Below, piece by piece: positions 1-9,695 of a DNA stretch of 64,000 nt. Source of the DNA: Pelagimonas sp. (GTDB lineage: Bacteria; Pseudomonadota; Alphaproteobacteria; Rhodobacterales; Rhodobacteraceae); NCBI GenBank assembly GCA_025210265.1, contig JAOASD010000023.1, forward strand, positions 422,259-486,258, in the 5' to 3' direction. The position numbers and the translations under genes were made by a program. The notes beneath the pieces were generated by a model that worked only from the letters and a program-made list of their open reading frames with translations, made no database searches and was not told the DNA's origin. The stretch's first letter is position 1, and each line of letters begins with the position of its first letter.

Positions 1-2133
<2,133 letters not shown>

Positions 2134-2224
2134 AGCGGTTGCCAGCCGGGCGGCGCTTTGGAGGGCCTATCAGCGCGGGGCTTGTTTCGTCAGCGACCGG
2201 GGCGTAGCCTGTTGTCGCATACTG

Positions 2225-2255
2225 GGAAAGGCAGGCGGATACCCCTTGCCTTTCC
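2225..2255. terminator. hairpin downstream of gyrB, possible terminator
   Basis: There is a perfect 9-base inverted repeat (GGAAAGGCA at 2225-2233 and TGCCTTTCC at 2247-2255) with a 13-base loop, about 90 bases after the gyrB stop. No clear T-run follows, so it may be a factor-assisted terminator or a 5' structure of the next gene. Confidence 0.4.
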
Positions 2256-2300
2256 GGGCTCTGAGGAGAGCCGAACAACAAAACACCCATGAGGTCCGCC

Positions 2301-3620
2301 ATGTTGGAGACTCTGCGAAACCGTCGTTATCGGCACCTGTTTTTCGCCCAGATTGTTGCATTGCTGGGCACGGGGTTGATGACCGTCGCGCTGGGGCTGC
2401 TGGCCTATGATTTGCAGGGCGAAAACGCGGCGCTGGTTCTGGGCACGATCTTTACGCTGAAAATGGTGGCCTATGTTGGTATCGCTCCGATTGCGGGGGC
2501 TTATGCGGGCCGGGTCAATCGGCGCGCCTTGTTGGTGGGGCTGGATCTGGTGAGGGTTATGGTTGCGCTGCTGCTGCCATTGATTGCAGAACCCTGGCAG
2601 GCCTATCTGCTGATCTTTGTGCTGTTTTGTGCCTCTGCCGGGTTTACGCCCACATTCCAGGCCACGATTCCTGATGTTTTGCCAGATGAGGCGCAATATA
2701 GCCGGGCGCTGTCCTTGTCGCGTCTGGCCTATGATCTGGAAAATATCCTAAGCCCCACGCTGGCTGGGCTGATGCTGTTGTTTCTGTCCTATGATGCGCT
2801 GTTTATGGGTACTGGGATCGGGTTCGCGGCGTCTGCGCTTTTGGTTTTGTCCGTGTCGATCCCCAGCCCGAAACCGACCCCGCCACGAGGCATTTACGAG
2901 CGCACAACCCGCGGTATGCGCCTGTATCTGGCAACCCCGCGGCTGCGCGGTTTGCTGGCGATCAGTCTGGTCGTGTCATCGGTTGGGGCCATGGTTCTGG
3001 TCAACACCGTGGTCCTGGTGCGGGCCGAGCTGGGGCTGGGAGAAAGCGCGCTGGCCGCGACGATGTTTGCGTTTGGGCTTGGCTCGATGGTGGCGGCGCT
3101 GGTCTTGCCGCGCATTCTGGACCGGGTCTCGGACCGTCCGGTGATGTTGATCGGTGCGGTGATTGCGATCCTGTCACTGCTGGTGTTGGCGGCGGTGGTG
3201 GTGCTGCTGGGGCTGAGCTGGGCCGCGTTGTTGCTCAGCTGGTTTGGCGTTGGCTTTGGCTATTCCGTGATGCTGACGCCGGGCGGGCGGTTGATCACGC
3301 GATCCTCACATGCGGGGGATCGACCGGCTTTGTTTGCGGCGCAATTCGCGCTGTCCCATGCCTGCTGGTTGGTGACTTATCCATTGTCCGGCTGGCTGCT
3401 GACCCAATTTGGACTGCTGGTGGCGCTGTTTGGGCTGGCCTGTCTGGCGGTGCTGGCTTTGGGTGTGGCGTTGCGGGTCTGGCCTGCAGGCGATCCGATA
3501 GAGGTCGAACACAGCCATGATAGCCTTCCGCCCGATCACCCGCATGTGCAAGGGCAGCGCCGCCACAGCCATCCGTTGATCATCGACGAGCTGCACCCCA
3601 AATGGGCCACCCGGTTCTGA
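2301..3620 (+). CDS. MFS transporter with His-rich C-terminal tail
   Basis: This is a 12-TM major facilitator superfamily protein of about 439 residues, in the inner membrane and probably an exporter. The N terminus (RNRRYRHLFFAQIVALLG) is typical of DHA-type or enterobactin-exporter-like MFS proteins, and hydrophobic segments fill residues 13-400. The last 40 residues are soluble and rich in histidine (EHSHDSLPPDHPHV and later HSHPLIIDELH), which suggests metal binding or sensing; the substrate cannot be read from sequence. An in-frame ATG lies at 2289, but only the ATG at 2301 has a well-spaced ribosome-binding site (GAGG at 2291-2294), so I chose 2301. It is convergent with the acryloyl-CoA reductase gene. 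Confidence 0.85.
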   Translation: MLETLRNRRYRHLFFAQIVALLGTGLMTVALGLLAYDLQGENAALVLGTIFTLKMVAYVGIAPIAGAYAGRVNRRALLVGLDLVRVMVALLLPLIAEPWQAYLLIFVLFCASAGFTPTFQATIPDVLPDEAQYSRALSLSRLAYDLENILSPTLAGLMLLFLSYDALFMGTGIGFAASALLVLSVSIPSPKPTPPRGIYERTTRGMRLYLATPRLRGLLAISLVVSSVGAMVLVNTVVLVRAELGLGESALAATMFAFGLGSMVAALVLPRILDRVSDRPVMLIGAVIAILSLLVLAAVVVLLGLSWAALLLSWFGVGFGYSVMLTPGGRLITRSSHAGDRPALFAAQFALSHACWLVTYPLSGWLLTQFGLLVALFGLACLAVLALGVALRVWPAGDPIEVEHSHDSLPPDHPHVQGQRRHSHPLIIDELHPKWATRF

Positions 3621-3626
3621 GGCCGA

Positions 3627-3650
3627 GGTGGCCCGCATCAGCAGGCCACC
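3627..3650. terminator. hairpin between convergent MFS and acuI genes
   Basis: GGTGGCC (3627-3633) pairs with GGCCACC (3644-3650) across a 10-base loop. It sits in the 48-base gap between two convergent stop codons, so it may serve both genes. T-runs are poor. Confidence 0.45.
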
Positions 3651-3668
3651 CCAGTTCTGGTTTCAATA

Positions 3669-4661
3669 TCAGGCGTTTACATCCACGACGACGCGGCCTT
3701 GAACCTGCCCTTTCAGAATGTCTGCGCCCAGCTGGGGCAGATCCGAAAGCGTGGCCGGGCGCACCATGCTGTCCAGTTTGTCCATCGGCAGATCTTTGGC
3801 GATGCGAGTCCAGGCGCGCAGGCGGTTGTCATAGGGCTGCATCACGCTGTCGATACCCAGCAGGTTCACGCCGCGCAGCAGGAACGGCACCACGGTTGCG
3901 GGCAGAGTGGCCCCTCCGGCCAGACCAACCGCTGCAACGCTGCAGCCATATTGGATCTGTCCCAGAACGCGGGCCAGCATTTCGCCGCCGACCGCATCCA
4001 CACAGCCGCCCCAGTTTTCGGTTTCCAGCGGGCGTTTGGTGGTTTCGTTGATGTCTTCGCGGGGCACGATTTGGGTCGCGCCAAGGCTGGTCAGGTAATC
4101 GGCGCTTTCTGGGCGGCCCGTGACGCCGGCCACCTTGTAACCCAGATTGGCCAGGATTGCGGTCGCAACCGACCCGACGCCGCCCGCAGCACCTGTCACC
4201 AGAACCGGTCCATCGCCGATACCGTGGTCTTCCAGCGCCATCACAGCCAGCATCGCGGTAAAGCCCGCGGTGCCTACGGCCATGGCTTGCCGGGTGGACA
4301 GGCCTTCGGGCAGCGGGACCAGCATGTCCGCCTTGACCCGTGCCTTTTGCGCATACCCGCCCCAGCGGTTTTCGCCCACGCGCCAGCCGGTCAGCACAAC
4401 CTTGTCGCCGGGTTTGTAGCGGTCGTCCTCCGATGCCTCGACGGTGCCAGCAAAGTCGATCCCCGGCACATGCGGGTAATTGCGCACCAGACCGCCGCCG
4501 GGGCCAATGCACAGACCGTCCTTATAGTTGACGGTCGAATATTCGACCGCCACGGTCACGTCGCCTTCGGGCAGGCGGTCGAGGCCGATTTCCTGCACCG
4601 ATGCCGAGGTCTTACCCGCGTCGTCCTTTTCCACAACCAATGCGTTGAACATGTCAGTCAT
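3669..4661 (-). CDS. acuI: acryloyl-CoA reductase / YhdH-family quinone oxidoreductase
   Basis: This 330-residue protein belongs to the zinc-free medium-chain dehydrogenase/reductase superfamily, YhdH/AcuI branch. AcuI reduces acryloyl-CoA to propionyl-CoA with NADPH and, in roseobacters, handles the toxic product of DMSP cleavage. Supporting motifs are the N-terminal EYSTVNYKDGLCI, HVPGIDFAGTV, the Rossmann motif VTGAAGGVGSVA at about residue 155, and the late LLGIDSVM, which is characteristic of this branch. No DMSP lyase or dmdA lies in the window, so the DMSP link rests on family only. It is divergent from a GntR-type regulator 157 bases away, which could control it. Confidence 0.82.
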   Translation of the reverse strand: MTDMFNALVVEKDDAGKTSASVQEIGLDRLPEGDVTVAVEYSTVNYKDGLCIGPGGGLVRNYPHVPGIDFAGTVEASEDDRYKPGDKVVLTGWRVGENRWGGYAQKARVKADMLVPLPEGLSTRQAMAVGTAGFTAMLAVMALEDHGIGDGPVLVTGAAGGVGSVATAILANLGYKVAGVTGRPESADYLTSLGATQIVPREDINETTKRPLETENWGGCVDAVGGEMLARVLGQIQYGCSVAAVGLAGGATLPATVVPFLLRGVNLLGIDSVMQPYDNRLRAWTRIAKDLPMDKLDSMVRPATLSDLPQLGADILKGQVQGRVVVDVNA

Positions 4662-4792
4662 CCCTGAATTCCCGTTCGTTTCGATGTCACGCGGGGCGCA
4701 ACAGCCTGGGCAAATGGGCAGACATTGCCGCGATGCTGTGGCACTGTTCTGCGCAACCCGGACCTTGCGATCCCTGTGAGTCTGCGGTTAAA

Positions 4793-4818
4793 TTGCCTGA
4801 CAATTAAATGTAAGACAA
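4793..4818 (+). promoter_or_regulatory. possible GntR/FadR-type operator at the gntR start
   Basis: Two direct near-matches to the FadR-subfamily operator form TnGTnnnACnA abut the gntR start codon: TTGCCTGACAA (4793-4803) and ATGTAAGACAA (4808-4818). Their position suggests autorepression and possibly control of the divergent acuI gene. Each copy deviates from the consensus at one position. Confidence 0.3.
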
Positions 4819-5574
4819 ATGGAAAAACAGAGCACGCGTAAAAAAACCGCCAAGGCCAAGACCGATCTGCCGGCGCAGATTGCCATGGCATTGCGGGATT
4901 CCATCCTGTCAGGCGAGCTGACCGCCGATGATCGTCTGCCCTCTGAATCAGATCTGGCCGAGACCTTTGCCGTGTCACGCCCCACTGTGCGCGAGGCGTT
5001 GAAACGCCTTGCTGCGCAATCCCTCATTCGAACCGAGCGCGGCGCGTTCGGGGGGGCCTTTGTGCGGCGGTTGTCTTATCAAGAGGCGCAGGCGCAACAT
5101 GCCACCACATCCACCTTGTTGCTGTCGATCAACGAGATGGATTTTGATGTCGCTTGTGAGGCGCGCTTTGCGTTGGAAAAATCCTGCACCGCTTTGGCTG
5201 CGCAGCGTCGCAGCCCCGATGATTTGGCGGCGATGCGCGCCGAAATTCATCGTCAAAGCCAGAAGGGGCTGAGCGACGAGGCGTTTTGCGCCTCAGACGT
5301 GGCGCTGCATCGGGCGCTGGTGGATGCGGCGGGCAATCCCATCCTGTCCTATCAGTTGGCTGGCGCGGTCGAAGCCATGCAGCCCCTGATGAACATGATC
5401 ACGTTTACCGACCGGTCCCGCGAACAGATCGTCACGCTGCACAGCCAGTTGACCGACGCGATCGAGGCCGGTGATGCAGCAGGCGCAGATGCGGCCCTGT
5501 CGGCGCTGGAACGCTATACATTGGCGCTTGGTAAGGGGGTGATTGCCGCGCGGGGCAAAGGGAAACCGGCATGA
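4819..5574 (+). CDS. GntR-family regulator, FadR subfamily (FCD domain)
   Basis: This 251-residue DNA-binding protein has an N-terminal winged helix at about residues 18-85 (PSESDLAETFAVSRPTVREA is the recognition region) and a C-terminal all-helical FCD ligand domain. The FCD metal-site pattern is visible: D..LHRALVDAAGNP at about residue 160 and HSQLTDAIEAGD at about residue 215. The gene lacks a strong ribosome-binding site. Its stop overlaps the start of the LysR gene (ATGA), so both regulators are made from one message. It heads the AEP cluster and is divergent from acuI. Its effector is unknown. Confidence 0.88.
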   Translation: MEKQSTRKKTAKAKTDLPAQIAMALRDSILSGELTADDRLPSESDLAETFAVSRPTVREALKRLAAQSLIRTERGAFGGAFVRRLSYQEAQAQHATTSTLLLSINEMDFDVACEARFALEKSCTALAAQRRSPDDLAAMRAEIHRQSQKGLSDEAFCASDVALHRALVDAAGNPILSYQLAGAVEAMQPLMNMITFTDRSREQIVTLHSQLTDAIEAGDAAGADAALSALERYTLALGKGVIAARGKGKPA

Positions 5575-6476
5575 AAGCCAAGATCAGCATGAAACAGCTG
5601 CAGGCGCTGGAAGCGGTGGCCCGGCTGGGCAGTTTTACCGTAGCGGCCAAAGAACTGGGCGTGTCGCAGCCCACCGTGTCCAACCTGATTTACGCGCTGG
5701 AAAAGCAGTATGAGTGCCGGTTGCTGGATCGTAGCGGTGCCGAGATTCGGCCAACGCCAATCTTTGCGGCGATTCGAGGTCACGCCAAAGCGATCATGGC
5801 GCATCAGGATGCGTTGCATCGTCATTTGACCGAGGGGCGCGACCTGAATTCTGGCATGTTGCGGGTGGGGTATACGACCTATCAGCTGGCCATGCCGGTG
5901 CTGGCTGATTTTGTCAGGTCACACCCTGGAGTTGAATTAACTGCGCGCTCATTGGCAACAAATGATCTGTTGCCAATCCTGTTCAATGGCGAGTTCGACG
6001 CTGGATTTATCACCTCGATAGATGTGCCGTCTGGGTTGGAGGGGGTTGCTATTGCTCCGGCGCAGATCGGCTTGGTGGTGCCGGAAAATCATGCTTTGGC
6101 CGGGCGGGACAGTGTGAATTGGTCGGATGTGGCGGGGCTGGAGCTGATTCAGCGCGAGCCAAGCTCCGGTACACGCAGGGTTTTCGAGGCCGCCGCCAAT
6201 CTGGCGCGCGTGCCGATCCGCACACGTTTGGGGCTGGGCAGCTGGGGGTCAATCCTGGCGCTGGTGCGGTCGGGTGTCGGGGTGGGGGTCTGTTTCGCCA
6301 CAGAATATGCGCAAGAGCCGGATCTGCGGTTTTTGCCGATCAACGATAGCAATCTAAGCGCGACTCATTTTCTGGTCTGCCTACCCGCTATGCGCCACAC
6401 AGCGGCGGTGGCCCGTCTGTTTGACCTGGCCATGTCGGCGAAATGTGACAGTTTAGTTTCAGGCGATAGATCATAG
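5571..6476 (+). CDS. LysR-family regulator of the AEP cluster (inferred role)
   Basis: This 301-residue protein has a helix-turn-helix at about residues 20-40 (SFTVAAKELGVSQPTVSNLI) and a periplasmic-binding-protein-like effector domain from about residue 90. It overlaps the gntR stop by four bases, and its own stop codon lies inside a palindrome that looks like a LysR box upstream of the transporter operon. LysR proteins accompany phnWX genes in several proteobacteria. By position I infer that it activates the downstream genes in response to AEP or a related compound. A role in sensing another nitrogen or phosphorus compound cannot be excluded. Confidence 0.85.
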   Translation: MKAKISMKQLQALEAVARLGSFTVAAKELGVSQPTVSNLIYALEKQYECRLLDRSGAEIRPTPIFAAIRGHAKAIMAHQDALHRHLTEGRDLNSGMLRVGYTTYQLAMPVLADFVRSHPGVELTARSLATNDLLPILFNGEFDAGFITSIDVPSGLEGVAIAPAQIGLVVPENHALAGRDSVNWSDVAGLELIQREPSSGTRRVFEAAANLARVPIRTRLGLGSWGSILALVRSGVGVGVCFATEYAQEPDLRFLPINDSNLSATHFLVCLPAMRHTAAVARLFDLAMSAKCDSLVSGDRS

Positions 6477-6515
6477 CATTTTTCTATGATGATTAATTTG
6501 TCATAGAATTGTTAA
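6471..6515 (+). promoter_or_regulatory. LysR-box-like palindrome and weak Pho-box-like repeat
   Basis: TCATAG (6471-6476) and CTATGA (6484-6489) form a perfect inverted repeat with a T-N11-A core (T6474, A6486), the usual LysR site form. A third TCATAG copy lies at 6501-6506. Overlapping it, TTGTCAT-AGAA-TTGTTAA (6498-6515) matches the Pho box form CTGTCAT-N4-CTGTCAT at 10 of 14 positions. The site is 44-88 bases before the binding-protein gene, so it probably carries the operon promoter. Confidence 0.5.
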
Positions 6516-6558
6516 CTGGCGAACTTAGAGCCGTGGCATCCTTTCCGACGAGGTTGCC

Positions 6559-8613
6559 ATGACACTCCGTACTTCTCTTTTGTCCTTCAGCGCGCTGGTT
6601 GCTTTGGGCACCCCGGCACTGGCCAACTGCCCCGTAGCCACGGTGGCCGAGCCGATGGGCCTGACGCCCGTCTTTCCGCAGCAGCTGGAACTGGCTGAGC
6701 TGCAGACCGCCGCGGGCTGCACGCTTGCGTTTGGTCAGAACCCTGACATCGCGGCGCTGAACGCCCGCATCCTGGGCAATGCTGATCTGGCACCGGTGGC
6801 CGATCGTCTGCCCGCCGAACCGCTGGTGGTGATGCCGTATGACCGCATGGGCCAATATGGCGGTGCGCTGACCGGCCTGTCCAAAGCGACCGAATCCGGG
6901 ACATCTGACCTGTTGTCCGTGCGCCACGTGAACTTTGTGCGCTATTCCGATGACCTGCAGACCGTGGTGCCCAATGTGGCCAAAGGCTGGAGCTGGAATG
7001 CTGATTACACCCAGCTGACCATCACTTTGCGCGCGGGCCATAAATGGTCTGATGGGGCAGATTTCACCGCGGATGACGTGGTGTTCTGGATGAATGACAT
7101 CATCTACAATGCCGATATTTATGAAAAGACCCCGGACCGCTGGTTGTTCGCAGGCCAGCAGGTCAAGGCCGAGGCACTGGACGCCACCACCGTTCTGTTC
7201 ACCTTTCCTGTGCCGACGCCGGGCATCCTGAACCGCTTTGCCGTGGATTATGGCCAGCCCTTCCAGCCCAAGCATTTCCTGGGCCAGTTCATGCCCAAAC
7301 ATAACCCGGATGCCGACAAGCTGGCGCAGGACTACGGTTTTGCCAACGGTGCCGAGGCGGTGGATTTCTATTATGGCGGTTCGGACTGGAAAGACGTTCC
7401 CAGCCCGCTGCTGAAAGACGCTGACAAGGCGGCCAAGATCGGGCGCGCGGTGGTTCCCACGCTGGAAAGCCACATCGTTGTCGAAGAAAGCGCCGAAGGC
7501 CGCAAACTGGTGGCGAACCCCTATTTCCACCAGGTCGATACGGCCGGCAATCAGCTGCCTTATATCAATGAGATCGTTGAAACCTATGTCAGCGATAAAG
7601 AGGTGCAGAACCTCAAGATCATGAATGGCGAAGTGGTCTGGAAACAGCAGGCGGTCTTTCTGGAAGACTTCCCGCTGCTGAAAGAAAACGAAGCCAAGGG
7701 CGGGTATAATATTTCCTTTGCGCCGACCTTTGGTGAAAACGTCTTTTTCTCGTTTAACCGGACGCACCAGGATGACATCCTGCGGGACATCTTTGGCGAT
7801 CTGCGGTTCAACCGCGCCATGTCGCTGGCGATGAACCGGGATGAGATCAACGAAATCGTCTATCTGGGGCAGGGTACCCCGATGCAGGGCGTTCCGGCAG
7901 AACCCAAGACCGTGGCCTTTGTGTCGGATGACGTTCTGAACCGCGACATCGGGTATGATCTGGAGGGCGCCAAGGCTTTGCTGGCGGATATGGGCCTGAA
8001 AGACGCGGATAATGACGGCATCGTCGAACGTCCCGATGGCAAGCCGCTGGTCGTGCGCATGGTGTATTCTTCGCAGGGTGTGCCGGTCAAAATGATGGAG
8101 CTGGTGCGCGATTACTGGACCGCTGCCGGTGTGCGCGTGGACCTCAAAGAGGTCACGTCAGACGAATATCGCGCCGCAGGCAACAACAACGATCTGGATG
8201 TCACCACCTGGAAATATGACGGCAATGCCGGCCCGACCATCAGCCAGGATGTGACCGTGTTCATCCCACCTTTTGGCGATTTCTTTAACCCCGGCACCGG
8301 GTTTGGCTGGGCCGCGTGGAAAACTTCGGGCGGGGCCGAAGGTATTGAACCGCCTGCAGATATCAAAAAGCTGTGGGATCTGGGCGAACAGTTCATTCAG
8401 GTCGAAATGGGCACTGAGGAAAGCAACAAACTGGGTGCGGAAATCGTTCAGATCCATACCGACAACATGCTGAAAATCGGCACGGTTGGCGATATTGTTG
8501 CGCCCTTCCTCTACCGCAGCGATCTGCAAAACGTGAAGCCGATCAAAGCCAAGACCTACGACTTTTACTGGACCTATCCGTACCGCCCCGCGCAGTGGTG
8601 GCTGGAACAGTAA
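6559..8613 (+). CDS. ABC transporter periplasmic substrate-binding protein, family 5 (long form)
   Basis: This is the extracellular receptor of an oligopeptide/nickel-type ABC importer. Residues 1-22 form a signal peptide (cleavage after TPALA). Residues 23 to about 90 are an extra N-terminal module with two cysteines (C24, C54) that could form a disulfide. The SBP_bac_5 fold begins near YDRMGQYGGALTG and continues with LRAGHKWSDGADFTADDVV. At 684 residues it is about 150 longer than DppA or OppA. It opens an operon with two permeases, a fused ATPase, phnW, phnX and a phosphonate-ester-hydrolase-like gene. The likely ligand is therefore AEP or an AEP conjugate rather than a peptide; that is inference from context. 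Confidence 0.87.
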   Translation: MTLRTSLLSFSALVALGTPALANCPVATVAEPMGLTPVFPQQLELAELQTAAGCTLAFGQNPDIAALNARILGNADLAPVADRLPAEPLVVMPYDRMGQYGGALTGLSKATESGTSDLLSVRHVNFVRYSDDLQTVVPNVAKGWSWNADYTQLTITLRAGHKWSDGADFTADDVVFWMNDIIYNADIYEKTPDRWLFAGQQVKAEALDATTVLFTFPVPTPGILNRFAVDYGQPFQPKHFLGQFMPKHNPDADKLAQDYGFANGAEAVDFYYGGSDWKDVPSPLLKDADKAAKIGRAVVPTLESHIVVEESAEGRKLVANPYFHQVDTAGNQLPYINEIVETYVSDKEVQNLKIMNGEVVWKQQAVFLEDFPLLKENEAKGGYNISFAPTFGENVFFSFNRTHQDDILRDIFGDLRFNRAMSLAMNRDEINEIVYLGQGTPMQGVPAEPKTVAFVSDDVLNRDIGYDLEGAKALLADMGLKDADNDGIVERPDGKPLVVRMVYSSQGVPVKMMELVRDYWTAAGVRVDLKEVTSDEYRAAGNNNDLDVTTWKYDGNAGPTISQDVTVFIPPFGDFFNPGTGFGWAAWKTSGGAEGIEPPADIKKLWDLGEQFIQVEMGTEESNKLGAEIVQIHTDNMLKIGTVGDIVAPFLYRSDLQNVKPIKAKTYDFYWTYPYRPAQWWLEQ

Positions 8614-8636
8614 GCGCCAGGTTTTGACGATACAGG

Positions 8637-8664
8637 CCGGGGCGCGACACAGCGTGCGCCCCGG
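8637..8664 (+). repeat. strong intercistronic hairpin after the binding-protein gene
   Basis: CCGGGGCGC (8637-8645) and GCGCCCCGG (8656-8664) form a perfect 9-base stem with a 10-base loop between the binding-protein gene and the first permease gene. Such structures often stabilise the 5' message so that the binding protein is made in excess over the membrane parts. Confidence 0.6.
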
Positions 8665-8699
8665 TCACGGCCATTCCCGGCCAGTTGGGGGCTTTCATC

Positions 8700-9692
8700 A
8701 TGTTGAGATTCACAGTCGAGCGCCTGATCGGCGTGGCCATTACGATGCTGCTGGTGTCGCTGATGGTCTTTCTGATCATGGAAATCCCGCCTGGGGATTA
8801 CGCCGACCGCTACGCGTTTCGCAAATATTCCGGCACCGGGGTCAATGTGACCGAAGCCGATATTCAGGCGATCCGCGTGGATCTGGGGTTGGACCGACCG
8901 ATGATGCTGCGGTATTTCGACTGGATCGGCGGCATCGTGCTGCGCGGAGATTTCGGTCAGGCCTTTGCCTTTGAAACCTCGGTCAACAAGGTGATCGGGG
9001 ACAAGGTCTGGCTGACGGCGGGCATCCTGTTTGCCACCCTTCTGCTGACGTATATGATTTCGATCCCGGTGGGGATTTTTGCCGCCGTGCGCCGGGGCAG
9101 CAGTGCCGATTACGCGCTGACGGTGGTGTCCTATCTTGGTCTTGCGCTGCCCAATTTCCTGCTGGCGCTGGTCCTGCTGTATTTTGCCAACCGCTGGTTT
9201 GGGGCCGATATTGGCGGCCTGTTTTCTGCGCCCTTCCGCGATGCGCCCTGGTCGCTGGCCAAATTCTGGGATCTGGTCAAACATCTGTGGCTGCCTGCGG
9301 TGGTGCTGGCCTGGTCTGCGGTGGCCTATCAAATTCAGACCGTCCGGGCGACCATGTCCGACGAGCTGAACAAGCTGTCCGTGACGGCAGCACGGGCGCG
9401 AGGCGTGCCAGAGCGTAAACTCCTGATCAAATACCCTGCACGCCTCGCAATTAATCCCGTTGTGTCGACCATCGGATTTGATGTGAACCGGATCTTTTCC
9501 GAACTGCCTGTGGTGGCGGCGGTGCTGGGCCTGACCGAACTGGGAGAGCTCTTGCTGCGCGCCTATCTTGATCTGGACATGAATGTCGCGGGCGCGATCC
9601 TGCTGCTTCTGACCTTTGCCATCGTCTTCATGAACTTTGTTTCGGACCTGCTGCTGGCCTGGCTGGATCCGCGCATCAAGCTGGAGGCCTGA
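8700..9692 (+). CDS. ABC transporter permease, DppB/OppB type
   Basis: This 330-residue inner-membrane permease is one of the two channel subunits of the importer. It has six TM segments, the first at about residues 8-28. The N-terminal pattern (RLIGVAITMLLVSLMVFLIMEI) and the EAA loop near AARARGVPERKLLIKYPARLA are typical of BPD_transp_1 proteins of the oligopeptide class. An upstream in-frame TTG at 8685 would add five residues; the ATG at 8700 has a G-run ribosome-binding site and fits the family N terminus, so I chose it. The next permease gene starts three bases after its stop. Confidence 0.88.
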   Translation: MLRFTVERLIGVAITMLLVSLMVFLIMEIPPGDYADRYAFRKYSGTGVNVTEADIQAIRVDLGLDRPMMLRYFDWIGGIVLRGDFGQAFAFETSVNKVIGDKVWLTAGILFATLLLTYMISIPVGIFAAVRRGSSADYALTVVSYLGLALPNFLLALVLLYFANRWFGADIGGLFSAPFRDAPWSLAKFWDLVKHLWLPAVVLAWSAVAYQIQTVRATMSDELNKLSVTAARARGVPERKLLIKYPARLAINPVVSTIGFDVNRIFSELPVVAAVLGLTELGELLLRAYLDLDMNVAGAILLLLTFAIVFMNFVSDLLLAWLDPRIKLEA

Positions 9693-9695
9693 GCC

